This document shows, piece by piece, positions 16,627 to 24,543 of a DNA stretch of 36,893 nucleotides. Under the pieces are notes generated by a model that did not search any database, had not been told where the DNA came from, and saw nothing but the letters and a program-made list of their open reading frames with translations. Position numbers and translations under genes: made by a program. The number at the start of each line of letters is the position of its first letter. Position 1 is the first letter of the stretch. The DNA comes from Streptomyces sp. SID14436 (GTDB lineage Bacteria > Actinomycetota > Actinomycetes > Streptomycetales > Streptomycetaceae), in NCBI RefSeq assembly GCF_010548465.1, contig NZ_JAAGMD010000789.1, forward strand, positions 1 through 36,893. The letters are read 5' to 3'.

Positions 16627-17829
16627 TCAGCGGACGGCGGCCTCGTTCCGCAGGGCCCGCAGCGCGAGTTCGGCGAGGACGAGAGCACCGTCGGAGAGCA
16701 CTCCGTCGTCGAACACGGCGTGTGCGCTGTGGTTGGGCGCCGCGGGGGCGTCGCTCCCCGTGTCGACGCGGGCGCCGAGATGCACGTAGCAGCCCGGCAC
16801 CTCGTTCAGGACGAACGAGAAGTCCTCCGAGGCGGCGACCGGATGGTCCATGAGCCGGAAGCGGTCGGCCCCCAAGGTCTGCGACACGACGGCGCCGGCG
16901 ACGTCATGGTGGTGACGGTCGTTGACGGTCACCGGGAATCCGTCCGTGAACCGGACGACGGCGGTGAGGCCGTGCGCCGCCGCGACGCCCTCGCACACCC
17001 GCCTGGTCTCGGCCCGCAGAAGGGCGCCGGCGGCGGGCGAGAAGCTCCGCAGCGTCGCCTCGAAGCCGGCTTCGTCAGGGACGATGTTGATCTTGGTGCC
17101 CGCCCGGAACACTCCCACGGAGAGCACCACCGGGTCGAAGATGTCGAAACGCCGGGTGACCATCGACTGCAGTGCCGTCACCATCTCCGCCGCCGCGTTC
17201 ACCGGGTCGCGGGAGAGGTGCGGGAGGGAGCCGTGTCCTCCGGCACCCTCGACGACGACCCGCAGTTCATGGGAACCCGACATCAGCGGCCCGGGCCGGC
17301 TGAAGAAGACGCCGCGCTCGCGGTAGGAGGAGACATGGAGCCCGTACGCCGCGGAGACCCGTCGTCCCGCCGCCTCCAGCACCCCCTCCGCGATCATGAG
17401 CCGGGCGCCGTCGTAGCCCTCCTCCCCCGGCTGGAACATGAAGACGACGTCGCCCTGGAGCGTCTCCCGCCGCGCGCACAGCAGTCGGGCGGCCCCGACG
17501 AGCATGGCGACGTGCAGGTCGTGCCCGCACGCGTGCATGACGCCCTCGATCTCGCTGGCGTACTCCAGCCCCGTGGCCTCGGTGACCGGCAGCGCGTCCA
17601 TGTCGCCACGGAGGAGGACGGCGGGCCCCGGACGGCCGCCGCGCAGTACCGCGGTCACCGATGTGGACGACGAACCGAGCGTGATCTCCAGGGGCAGCCC
17701 CTCCAGCGCCGCCAGCACCGCACGCTGGGTCTGCGGCAGGTCGAGGCCGATCTCCGGACGGCGGTGCAGCGACCGCCTCAACTCCGTCAGGTCCGCCTGC
17801 ATCAGCGACGCGTCACTCATTGTCGTCAC
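16627..17829 (-). CDS. M20-family amidohydrolase (hippurate hydrolase-like)
   Basis: The 400-residue metallohydrolase has LRGDMDALP (73-81), HACGHDLH (99-106), FQPGEEG (132-138), GLHVSS (H165), GGHGSLPH in the dimerisation domain, and ASEDFS near the C-terminus, the pattern of the M20D group that cleaves N-acyl amino acids. It is cytoplasmic, with no signal peptide. I prefer the GTG at 17829 (MTTMSDAS) over the ATG at 17820 because GGGAG lies six to seven bases before it. It is divergent from the sirtuin gene with about 276 bases between starts. Both enzymes remove acyl groups, but a functional link is only positional. Confidence 0.9.
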   Translation of the reverse strand: MTTMSDASLMQADLTELRRSLHRRPEIGLDLPQTQRAVLAALEGLPLEITLGSSSTSVTAVLRGGRPGPAVLLRGDMDALPVTEATGLEYASEIEGVMHACGHDLHVAMLVGAARLLCARRETLQGDVVFMFQPGEEGYDGARLMIAEGVLEAAGRRVSAAYGLHVSSYRERGVFFSRPGPLMSGSHELRVVVEGAGGHGSLPHLSRDPVNAAAEMVTALQSMVTRRFDIFDPVVLSVGVFRAGTKINIVPDEAGFEATLRSFSPAAGALLRAETRRVCEGVAAAHGLTAVVRFTDGFPVTVNDRHHHDVAGAVVSQTLGADRFRLMDHPVAASEDFSFVLNEVPGCYVHLGARVDTGSDAPAAPNHSAHAVFDDGVLSDGALVLAELALRALRNEAAVR

Positions 17830-18093
17830 GACGATCTCCCTCGTTGATCTCCGGCTCGGGGCGACGGCGTCGCCGGTCCCCGGAGCGCGCCCTCGCACGT
17901 CACCCCCCAGGCGTGACACCGGAGCGAACAACGTGTGCGTGGTCCTCCTCACAGTCCGGGGCGATGCCCGCGGGACGGCGTCGCGCGTGTCCTTGTGCAC
18001 CTGCCGGGGGCGGTGCATGTCGTGCGGGCGGCCGACGGCACCGGACCGGGCTCCTGCCCCGGTCACGGCGGCGGGCCGCGGTGCGGCGTTGCG

Positions 18094-18099
18094 TACCCT
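18094..18099 (+). promoter_or_regulatory. -10 box TACCCT, leaderless start of the sirtuin gene
   Basis: TACCCT is followed by six bases and the ATG at 18106, and no ribosome site is present. This is the spacing of leaderless promoters. Confidence 0.5.
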
Positions 18100-18105
18100 G
18101 GCGGA

Positions 18106-19008
18106 ATGCGGATGCGTCCCACCCTGAGCTGGACCCCGACCGAAGGCCTGCCGCCGGCCGCCACGGACCTGGAGGCGGTCGCCGGTGCGCTGGGCGACGG
18201 CGGTGTGCTGGTGCTCAGCGGCGCGGGCCTCTCCACGGAGTCGGGCATCCCCGACTACCGGGGTGCGGGCGGCAGCCTGAGCCGGCACACCCCGATGACG
18301 TACCAGGACTTCGTCGCCGGGGCCGGGGCACGGCGGCGGTACTGGGCCCGCAGCCACCTCGGCCGGCGCACCTTCGTCCGGGCCCGCCCCAACGCCGGGC
18401 ACCGGGCCGTGGCCGCGTTCGCCCGGCACGGTCTGCTCTCGGGCGTGATCACGCAGAACGTCGACGGTCTGCACCAGGCCGCCGGCAGCGACGACGTCGT
18501 GGAACTCCACGGCAGCCTGGACCGGGTCGTCTGCCTCTCCTGCGGTGCCCTCGGCAGCCGGGAGGAACTGGCCGCACGTCTGGAGGAGGCCAACCCCGGG
18601 TTCGACCCGGTGGCGGCCGCGATCAACCCGGACGGTGACGCCGACCTCACCGACGAACAGGTCAAGGACTTCACGGTGGTGCCGTGCACCGTCTGCGGCG
18701 GTGTCCTCAAACCGGACGTGGTGTTCTTCGGTGAGGCGGTTCCGCCCCAGCGGGTCGAGCACTGCCGCGCGCTGGTGCGGGAAGCGTCCTCCGTGCTGGT
18801 GCTCGGTTCCTCCCTGACGGTCATGTCCGGTCTCCGGTTCGTCCGCCAGGCCGAGCGGGCCGGCACCCCGGTGCTGATCATCAACCGGGACCCGACCCGC
18901 GGCGACCGGCACGCCGTCACCCGGGTCGCGCTCCCCCTGGGCGCCGCCCTCACCACCGTCGCCGCACGGCTCGGCATCCCGCTCGACGAGGGGACGGCCG
19001 GCGCCTGA
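18106..19008 (+). CDS. Sirtuin, NAD-dependent protein deacylase
   Basis: The 300-residue protein has the full Sir2 set: GAGLSTESGIPDYRG (39-53) for NAD binding, TQNVDGLH (116-123), the catalytic H135 in ELHGS, zinc ligands C143, C146, C194 and C197, KPDVVFFGE (202-210) and GSSL (234-237). It removes acetyl or related groups from lysines, using NAD. A loop of about 45 residues between the two zinc pairs is longer than in minimal bacterial sirtuins. The ATG at 18106 fits a leaderless promoter; a second ATG six bases on would change only two residues. A strong terminator follows. Confidence 0.95.
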   Translation: MRMRPTLSWTPTEGLPPAATDLEAVAGALGDGGVLVLSGAGLSTESGIPDYRGAGGSLSRHTPMTYQDFVAGAGARRRYWARSHLGRRTFVRARPNAGHRAVAAFARHGLLSGVITQNVDGLHQAAGSDDVVELHGSLDRVVCLSCGALGSREELAARLEEANPGFDPVAAAINPDGDADLTDEQVKDFTVVPCTVCGGVLKPDVVFFGEAVPPQRVEHCRALVREASSVLVLGSSLTVMSGLRFVRQAERAGTPVLIINRDPTRGDRHAVTRVALPLGAALTTVAARLGIPLDEGTAGA

Positions 19009-19049
19009 CACTCCGCGTGCGTCGGCGCCGGCACCTCGAAGCCGCGAGA

Positions 19050-19086
19050 ACGCGGGCCCGGTGACGAAGCGTCACCGGGCCCGCGT
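19050..19086. terminator. Bidirectional terminator, perfect 17-bp stem
   Basis: Arms 19050-19066 and 19070-19086 (outer end ACGCGGGCCCGG) pair perfectly around AAG. It separates the convergent sirtuin and small membrane protein genes. Confidence 0.92.
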
Positions 19087-19096
19087 CCGGGGGTGG

Positions 19097-19264
19097 TCAG
19101 CGTCTGCGGGGCATGCCCGCCCCGACGCCCGCCACGTGGAGGGCCAGGGCTGTCAGCCCCAGCAGCATGATGTTGACCGACGAGAACACGTCGTTGGTGC
19201 CGATGTCCGCCGCGTTGATCAGGAACGAGATGAAGAACAGTACGGCGGCCACGATGCCCAGCAT
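19097..19264 (-). CDS. Small two-helix membrane protein
   Basis: The 55-residue product has two hydrophobic helices: about 2-18 (LGIVAAVLFFISFLINA) and about 31-50 (NIMLLGLTALALHVAGVGAG), joined by a short polar loop, and ends MPRRR. GAGGAG lies eight to thirteen bases before the ATG on the reverse strand. No family name is certain; the size and layout resemble small Streptomyces membrane proteins of unknown role. It is followed by a strong terminator and has a long upstream gap. Confidence 0.75.
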   Translation of the reverse strand: MLGIVAAVLFFISFLINAADIGTNDVFSSVNIMLLGLTALALHVAGVGAGMPRRR

Positions 19265-19816
19265 GCGCGAGCTCCTCTCCTGGGGTGAACCCCCGTATGC
19301 CCCGCCGTCACGCATCCACTCGACGGACAGGCACATGACGGGTCCCGGGCGACGGTCCGTCACTGCCGACGGAAGCTGTGCGCGGGGCCGAACGTCAGCC
19401 CGGAGTGCGGACCTCCGGGCCGCTCGGTGCGTGCGTCGCCGGTGCGCTCACCCTCCGGTGGAAGGTGACCGGCCCGCCCGTGGCGCTGACGGCGGCGAGG
19501 ACACCGGACGGCGTCGTGAACCTCGGGGCCGCGGCGCCCGTTGGAAGAGGCAGGAGCCCCGGCGTCGCCCCCCGTTCGCCGGGGCTCCGTCGTCCGGCCG
19601 CCGACCCCGCCTCCGGGCGGGGTCACCCCGAAGAGGGGGGCCTCGCCGGCGACGACCCCCGGGGAGCCGCGACGGCTCGGCCCCGTCCGCGGCACCGGGC
19701 GGGGCGGGGGCCGGCCGCCGCCGCGCGGGTTCCGTTCACCGACGGCGGCGGAAAGAGACCAGTTCAGCGTGGTGCCCTCCGGGCACCCCTTCCTTCTCCG
19801 AGAGTGTGCAGAACAC
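19265..19816. other. Gene-free gap with strong hairpins
   Basis: I see no convincing gene in these 552 bases. The right third is very GC-rich and contains a perfect 12-bp stem, GGAGCCCCGGCG at 19553-19564 with CGCCGGGGCTCC at 19577-19588, followed by shorter GC hairpins. The left part must carry the promoter of the small membrane protein. A stretch near 19380-19550 is open in several frames with normal GC3, so a decayed gene cannot be excluded. Confidence 0.5.
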
Positions 19817-20590
19817 ATGCGGGACACCTCCCTTGTCCAAGTGGCCGACGGCGTTCACCTCGTCCACGGCAGCAATACCAACTGGGTGGTCCTGAGCGAG
19901 GGCGACTCGGCCACGCTCGTCGACTGCGGCTACCCCGGCGACCGCGCGCTGCTCCTCGCCTCCCTGTCCGCGCTGGGACACGCCCCGGAGTCCGTGTCCG
20001 CGGTCCTCGTCACGCACGCGCACAACGACCACATCGGCAACGCCGAGTATCTGAGCCGCACCTTCGGCACCGCGGTTCACGCCCACGACGAGGAGATCCC
20101 GCACGCCAGACGGGAGTTCCTGCACCAGATCGGCGTCGGCACGGTGCTGCGCAACATCTGGCGCCCCGGTGTCGCCCCGTGGGCCGTGCACAGCATCCGG
20201 GCGGGCGGACTGAGGGACTCACGTGTCGCCCTCCCCCGGCCGTTCCCCGCTTCCTTTGGGCCTCTCGACCTGCCCGGCCGCCCGGTGCCGCTGCACACCC
20301 CGGGACACACGGCCGGGCACTGCGCCTACGCACTCCCGCAGGCCGGGATCATCATCTCCGGGGACGCCCTCGTCAGCGGGCACCCCACGACGCGTGCGCG
20401 CGGTCCGCAGTTGCTGCCCGCCATGTTCGACCACGACCGTGAGCGCGCCCGCGCGTCCCTCGACGTCATCGGGGCGTTCGAGGGCGACACGCTGCTCCCG
20501 GGGCACGGCCCCGTCCACCGCGGCTCCGTCAGGAAGGCGGCCGAGACCGCCCGCGACCGGACGCCGGCCCGGTTCGAGCCCCGGCGGTAG
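19817..20590 (+). CDS. Metallo-beta-lactamase-fold hydrolase
   Basis: The 257-residue protein has the metal site THAHNDHIG (H67, H69, D71, H72), TPGHTAGH (H164), SGDAL (D183) and LLPGHGP near the C-terminus, the glyoxalase II-like type of this fold. It probably hydrolyses a thioester, lactone or similar ester in the cytoplasm; the sequence does not tell which. The ATG gives MRDTSLVQVADGVHLV, a natural start for this fold; the ribosome site is weak. Extending upstream would add Pro/Arg-rich residues encoded by the hairpin region, which is unlikely. It is followed by a terminator. Confidence 0.88.
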   Translation: MRDTSLVQVADGVHLVHGSNTNWVVLSEGDSATLVDCGYPGDRALLLASLSALGHAPESVSAVLVTHAHNDHIGNAEYLSRTFGTAVHAHDEEIPHARREFLHQIGVGTVLRNIWRPGVAPWAVHSIRAGGLRDSRVALPRPFPASFGPLDLPGRPVPLHTPGHTAGHCAYALPQAGIIISGDALVSGHPTTRARGPQLLPAMFDHDRERARASLDVIGAFEGDTLLPGHGPVHRGSVRKAAETARDRTPARFEPRR

Positions 20591-20600
20591 CCGACGGGTG

Positions 20601-20642
20601 GCCGGGCACGGGCGATGGCGTCCAACCCGTCCCGTGCCCGGC
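20601..20642 (+). terminator. Terminator after the beta-lactamase-fold gene
   Basis: GCCGGGCACGGG at 20601-20612 pairs perfectly with CCCGTGCCCGGC at 20631-20642. The loop is 18 bases. Confidence 0.75.
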
Positions 20643-21085
20643 ACACACTGTTCAACGCGCGGCGCCCGCACCGGGTTCAGCCGCGCCGCAGGGGATCCCG
20701 CCCCATGAGCCGACCGTGCACATACCGGCCGTGCAAGCGCCCCGAATCGACCTCACCCGCTTTTCCTCGTGCACGATCTACTTGTGCACGAGGGAATCGC
20801 GCATTAGGTTACTCACGGGAGCGCCGGGTCGGCGGACGACGTCGAAACCGGCGCGTCCACCCGAGGCCAAGGAGGCGTGGACCAGGGCAGACCGGGACCT
20901 CATCCGTCCGCTCGCCCGTCCCCGCCAGGCGGCACACCCGGGGCCGGCGCACCGCCGAACAGCTCACACCCACCCCGCCACCACCGCTGTCGCGGGACCA
21001 CGGCAGAACCACGCGCGCCGGCGCATCACGCAGCACGCACCCGATGAACCGAAGAACCGATGAACCCCTTCAAGGAGCACACACC
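20643..21085 (+). other. Long upstream region of the P450 gene
   Basis: This gap holds the operator-like inverted repeat and promoter at 20765-20810. From the predicted transcription start near 20817 to the ATG at 21086 there would be an untranslated leader of about 270 bases. The leader shows no gene I can support, only a low-complexity open stretch (20877-21047). Confidence 0.5.
20765..20810 (+). promoter_or_regulatory. P450 promoter overlapped by a perfect inverted repeat
   Basis: CCTCGTGCAC (20765-20774) and GTGCACGAGG (20784-20793) are perfect 10-base arms around a nine-base centre. TTGTGC at 20782-20787 is a fair -35 box, and TAGGTT at 20805-20810 is a good -10 box, 17 bases apart. The repeat therefore covers the -35 box, the usual position of a repressor site. 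The region is also AT-richer than its surroundings. Confidence 0.7.
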
Positions 21086-22288
21086 ATGGAACGCGATCAG
21101 GCCGTCTTCTCGTTCGACCCGACCGGCCGCCGCCTCCACGAGGACAATGCCCACCTCCGGTCGGCCGGGCCCGCCGTGCGGGTGTCCCTGCCCGGCGGTG
21201 TCACGGCCTGGTCGGTGACCCGGCTCCACCTGCTGCGGCAGCTCGCCGCGGACGACCGCCTGTCCAGGGACGCCCGGCAGCACTGGCCGGGACTGAGTGA
21301 GGTCCCCGAGGACTGGCCCCTCGCGCCGTTCCTCCTCTCCCCCACCGTCCTGAACGCCTACGGGTCGGATCACCGCCGGCTGCGCGACGTGATGGAGGAC
21401 GCGTTCACCGAGGAGCACATGGCGCGTATGCGGGCGGGCCTGGAACGACGGGTTCCGGCTCGCCTGGCCACGCTCGGCGACCCGGGCTCGGGCACGGTCG
21501 TCGACATCCGCAGCGCGTACGCCGAACCGATCGCGTCCGAGACCCTGTGCGACCTGTTCGGGGTACCGCCCGAGGACTGGCCCGCCGGCAGGCAGGCCAT
21601 GGCGGATCTCCTCCAGCCCTCCGCCGACCCGGACACCGCGGCCGCCCAGCTCGGCTCCGCCATGGGTTTCCTGTCCCGGCTCATCGCCGCGAAGCGCGAC
21701 GATCCGGGCGACGACATGGCGACCACACTCCTGCGGTCGCCCGACATGACGGAGGAGGAGCGGGTCCTGGCCCTGGCGGTCACCATCGCCGGAGGAGTGC
21801 CCGCCACGACCGGCCTCATCACGAACGCGGTCCTCCATCTGCTCCAGGACCCGAAGCAGCTCGCACTCGTCGCCTCCCACGAGGCGTCCTGGCCGGCGGT
21901 GATCGAGGAGACCCTGCGCCACGACGCCCCGGTCCAGCACATGCCGCTGCGGTACGCGGTCGATGACATCGATGTCGGAGACGGCATCGTGATCCGCCGG
22001 GGTGAACCGGTCGTCCTGGGCTTCGGCGCCGGCGGCCGCGATCGCGCGGTGCACGGGGACACGGCGGAGACGTTCGACATCCGCCGCACGAACACCGAGC
22101 ACGTGGCCTTCGGTCACGGAGTGCACCGGTGCGTGGGCGCTCCCCTCGGACGACTGGAAGCCTCCGTGGCGCTGCCCGCCCTGTTCGAGCACTTCCCCGG
22201 CATCGCACCCGCCGAGCCCGCGGACACGCTGCCGCCCCTGCCGACGTTCGTCTTCAGCGGGAAGGCCGCGCTGCCCGTGCGGCTCTGA
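21086..22288 (+). CDS. Cytochrome P450
   Basis: The 400-residue soluble monooxygenase has the ExxR pair (E275, R278 in EETLRH) and the heme loop FGHGVHRCVGAPLGRLE with the thiolate C349. Length and lack of a membrane anchor are normal for Streptomyces P450s. The I-helix, usually AGxE/DT, reads AGGVPATTG (235-243): by alignment from the following LITNAV, the acid is replaced by Pro and the alcohol by Ala. Oxygen activation may differ, or the substrate may help. AAGGAG at 21072-21077 supports the ATG. No ferredoxin gene is adjacent. A structured spacer and an ECF sigma gene follow. Confidence 0.92.
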   Translation: MERDQAVFSFDPTGRRLHEDNAHLRSAGPAVRVSLPGGVTAWSVTRLHLLRQLAADDRLSRDARQHWPGLSEVPEDWPLAPFLLSPTVLNAYGSDHRRLRDVMEDAFTEEHMARMRAGLERRVPARLATLGDPGSGTVVDIRSAYAEPIASETLCDLFGVPPEDWPAGRQAMADLLQPSADPDTAAAQLGSAMGFLSRLIAAKRDDPGDDMATTLLRSPDMTEEERVLALAVTIAGGVPATTGLITNAVLHLLQDPKQLALVASHEASWPAVIEETLRHDAPVQHMPLRYAVDDIDVGDGIVIRRGEPVVLGFGAGGRDRAVHGDTAETFDIRRTNTEHVAFGHGVHRCVGAPLGRLEASVALPALFEHFPGIAPAEPADTLPPLPTFVFSGKAALPVRL

Positions 22289-22321
22289 CCCTCCCCGGTC
22301 ATCGCCGCCACGAGGGACGCC

Positions 22322-22390
22322 GCGCGTCTCCGCGACGCCGGACCGGGACAGCCCCCGCGTCCGGCGTCCGGCCCCGCCCCGGAGACGCGC
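22322..22390. terminator. Nested double hairpin between P450 and sigma factor genes
   Basis: Outer arms GCGCGTCTCC (22322-22331) and GGAGACGCGC (22381-22390) enclose inner arms GACGCCGGAC (22334-22343) and GTCCGGCGTC (22359-22368). Both pairs are perfect. It may terminate P450 transcription or regulate read-through into the sigma gene, whose ATG is 40 bases on. Confidence 0.65.
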
Positions 22391-22430
22391 CGGCTCCCCC
22401 CTCAGGTACGTCCGTGAAAGGAACACCGTC

Positions 22431-22979
22431 ATGTCCTGGCCCGTTATGGGTTCCACGGGGGACGACGCGTCGGAGCGGTCCCTCCTCGCCGGGTGCAGTG
22501 CGTCGCTGCCCGCGCTGTTCTCCTTCGTGTCCCGCCTGGTGGAGGGCGACCAGCACCAGGCGGAGGACATCGTCCAGGAGACGTTCCTGCGCTGCTGGCT
22601 GAAGTACGGCACGGCCGACCGGGAGATGCTCCGGCCCTGGCTCTTCACCGTCGCCCGCAACCTGGTGATCGACGCGCACCGCAGGAGCAGGGCCCGTCCC
22701 GTCGAGACGGAGATCGATCGGAAGGCCCTTCCGGAACTGTGCGAGGCCGGTCCCGACGACGACGTCCTGTCGTCCGTGACCCTGACGAACGCCCTGAGGG
22801 CTCTGGCGCCGGCCCACCGCGAGGTGCTGTACCGCACGTACTTCCTGGAGAGGACGGACGAGGAAGTCGCCGCGGACCTCGGCATCCCCAAGGGAACCGT
22901 GAAGTCACGCCGCTACTACGGGCTCCGCGCCCTGCGGCTCGTCCTGGCGGAAGACGCGCCCGGCCCCGTGCCCGCCTGA
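22431..22979 (+). CDS. ECF RNA polymerase sigma factor (no adjacent anti-sigma)
   Basis: The 182-residue protein has region 2 with AEDIVQETFLRCWLKYG and RPWLFTVARNLVIDAHRR, and region 4 with LAPAHREVLYRTYFLERTDEEVAADLGIPKGTVKSR. It is close in plan to the factor at 9782. AAAGGA at 22417-22422 supports the ATG. No zinc-finger or other anti-sigma gene adjoins it: a P450 lies upstream and a convergent MarR gene downstream. Control may be transcriptional, by read-through from the P450 promoter, or by a distant anti-sigma factor. The residue C21 is not part of a known sensor motif. Confidence 0.9.
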   Translation: MSWPVMGSTGDDASERSLLAGCSASLPALFSFVSRLVEGDQHQAEDIVQETFLRCWLKYGTADREMLRPWLFTVARNLVIDAHRRSRARPVETEIDRKALPELCEAGPDDDVLSSVTLTNALRALAPAHREVLYRTYFLERTDEEVAADLGIPKGTVKSRRYYGLRALRLVLAEDAPGPVPA

Positions 22980-22997
22980 CCGCACGCCGGTGCGGTC
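22978..22997. terminator. Bidirectional terminator
   Basis: GACCGCAC (22978-22985) pairs with GTGCGGTC (22990-22997) around GCCG. It overlaps the sigma gene stop and lies between convergent genes. Confidence 0.65.
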
Positions 22998-23020
22998 CCG
23001 CGCCGTCGGCCCGGGTCGCG

Positions 23021-23503
23021 TCAGGGGCGCGGGTCGGGCGCGCAGACGTTGGCCGTCAGCCGCTTCAGGAACGCCTGGGCCCCTGCGATCTCCTCGGGGG
23101 AGAGGTTCATCGCCTCGCCGATCGCCTCCGGAACGGCGAGGGCACGCTCCCGCAGCGCCTCACCCTCGCCGGTCAGGACCACCTGCACGGACCGCTCGTC
23201 GTCCGCCTGGCGCTCCCGCCAGATGAGCCCTTGCGCCTCGAGCCGCTTGAGCAGGGGCGTCAGGGTTCCGTAGTCGAGGCTGAGGGCCGCTCCGACGTCC
23301 TTGATGGGCAGGACGCCGTGTTCCCAGAGGACGAGCATCACGAGGTACTGGGGGTAGGTCAGCCCGAGCTCGCTGAGGATCGGCCGGTAGCGCTTCACCA
23401 CGGCACGCGACGCCGAGTACAGGGCGAAGCACAACTGCTCCTCGAGCGCGAGGCTCGCGGGCACGGACACACCCGACTCGGCGCCGGCCCCTGTGCTGAT
23501 CAT
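23021..23503 (-). CDS. OhrR-type MarR-family peroxide-sensing repressor
   Basis: The 160-residue protein closely follows OhrR: LEEQLCFALYSASRAVVKRYRP, LTYPQYLVMLVLWEHG, the winged helix LDYGTLTPLLKRLEAQGLI and the wing ERQADDERSV. C25 corresponds to the reactive cysteine that organic hydroperoxides oxidise, and the nearby tyrosines of the sensing pocket are kept. A second cysteine near the C-terminus (C154) suggests the two-cysteine disulfide mechanism. Oxidation should release it from DNA. No ohr peroxidase gene is adjacent, so its targets may be itself and nearby genes such as the P450. GGGGA precedes the ATG. The upstream gene on the same strand is an alpha/beta hydrolase, 158 bases away. 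Confidence 0.9.
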   Translation of the reverse strand: MISTGAGAESGVSVPASLALEEQLCFALYSASRAVVKRYRPILSELGLTYPQYLVMLVLWEHGVLPIKDVGAALSLDYGTLTPLLKRLEAQGLIWRERQADDERSVQVVLTGEGEALRERALAVPEAIGEAMNLSPEEIAGAQAFLKRLTANVCAPDPRP

Positions 23504-23573
23504 GGCAATCCCCGGTCTCGTGACGGCCGCTCCGCTGATACCCACCGGTAGTCTACTGCGGACGGGACGTGTG

Positions 23574-23587
23574 CATCGTGCGCGATG
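23574..23587. promoter_or_regulatory. Inverted repeat upstream of the OhrR-like gene
   Basis: CATCG (23574-23578) and CGATG (23583-23587) flank TGCG, about 70 bases before the regulator start. On the reverse strand it contains GCACGAT, also present in the P450 inverted repeat region (20771-20777). It is a candidate autoregulatory site. Confidence 0.4.
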
Positions 23588-23661
23588 AGTCAAGGGGCGC
23601 AGACGCCGCCGCGGGCCGGCCGCACCTCCGTCGGTGAGCCGGAGCCGGGCGCGTCCGGGGT

Positions 23662-24543
23662 TCAGAACACGGAGACCAGTTCCTCGATCATGGCGTCCGG
23701 CCGCGCGATGAAGGAAAGATGGCCCTGGTCCGGTTCCAGGTGCAGTACCGCGTGCGGGATGTTCCGGGCCAGCCACTCACCGTGGGCGGGCGGGACCATC
23801 AGGTCCTGCTCGCCCTGCCGGACGAAGACGGGCGCGGTGATCTCCTCGACGGAGAATCCCCACGGCCTGACGAACGCCAGGTCGTCGTCGAGCCAGCCGT
23901 CGACGCCCGGCCGCAGTCCTTCGGCGCACTGTCCGGCCAGGTCCTCGGCGAGCTCCCGGTCCAGGGCCGCGCGGTCGGCCGGGGACAGCACGCTCGCCAT
24001 CCCCTCGCCGAGTTCCTCCGCCGTCGCGTCACGCAGCGCGACGGCCTCCCGTTCCAGCTCCGCCCGCAACGCGGCTTCGCCCTGCCTCGCGAGGCCGAAC
24101 TCCACGACGTTCCCCTCGCCCATGCCGTCCGTGAGTTCCCGGCCGGGCAGCCCGTCGGGCATCAGCCCGGCGATCACCAGGACGCCCGCCACGCGCCCCG
24201 GCAGCCGCGCGGCGGTGGCGAGGGCATGCGGTCCACCGCCCGACATGCCCACGACCAGGCAGCGGGTGACGCCCAGGTGGTCGAGCACGTCCTCCATGTC
24301 GCTCGCGACGTCGGCGACCGAGCGGCCGGGCCGTCTCGTCGACTCCCCGTAGCCGGCACGGCTGTAGGTGATCAGGTCGCAGCCCCGGGCGTGCGCCGCG
24401 CGCTCGAACGCACGGAACGGACGCCCGGCTCCGGGGGTCCCGTGGTGGAACAGAAGGGGAATGCCGTCCACCGGGCCGGAGGACCGCACCGCCAGGCGGC
24501 GGCCGTCCCTGGTCGGCATCAGCGTCTCTGCGTTCCTCGTCAC
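23662..24543 (-). CDS. Alpha/beta hydrolase
   Basis: The 293-residue cytoplasmic protein has the oxyanion loop LFHHGTPGAG (31-40), the nucleophile elbow GMSGGG with S101, a late strand VRQGEQDLMVP providing the acid, and DQGHLSF with the catalytic histidine. It resembles proline-iminopeptidase or haloperoxidase-like esterases; the substrate is not evident. The GTG at 24543 is preceded by GGAGGAG at ideal spacing, so it is preferred to the upstream in-frame ATG. The gene may be cotranscribed with the OhrR-like gene, and it is divergent from the AAA/TPR gene. Confidence 0.88.
   Translation of the reverse strand: MTRNAETLMPTRDGRRLAVRSSGPVDGIPLLFHHGTPGAGRPFRAFERAAHARGCDLITYSRAGYGESTRRPGRSVADVASDMEDVLDHLGVTRCLVVGMSGGGPHALATAARLPGRVAGVLVIAGLMPDGLPGRELTDGMGEGNVVEFGLARQGEAALRAELEREAVALRDATAEELGEGMASVLSPADRAALDRELAEDLAGQCAEGLRPGVDGWLDDDLAFVRPWGFSVEEITAPVFVRQGEQDLMVPPAHGEWLARNIPHAVLHLEPDQGHLSFIARPDAMIEELVSVF

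Noticed and set aside
19378-19550. A plausible-looking protein fragment in the gap before the beta-lactamase-fold gene
   Set aside because: Both strands are open with high GC3, no start with a ribosome site is clear, and no motif is recognisable.
20877-21047. A 56-codon frame in the P450 leader, preceded by AAGGAGG
   Set aside because: The ribosome site is only one base from the GTG, too close to work well, and the product is low-complexity Pro/His/Arg/Ala. I keep it as a possible leader ORF only.
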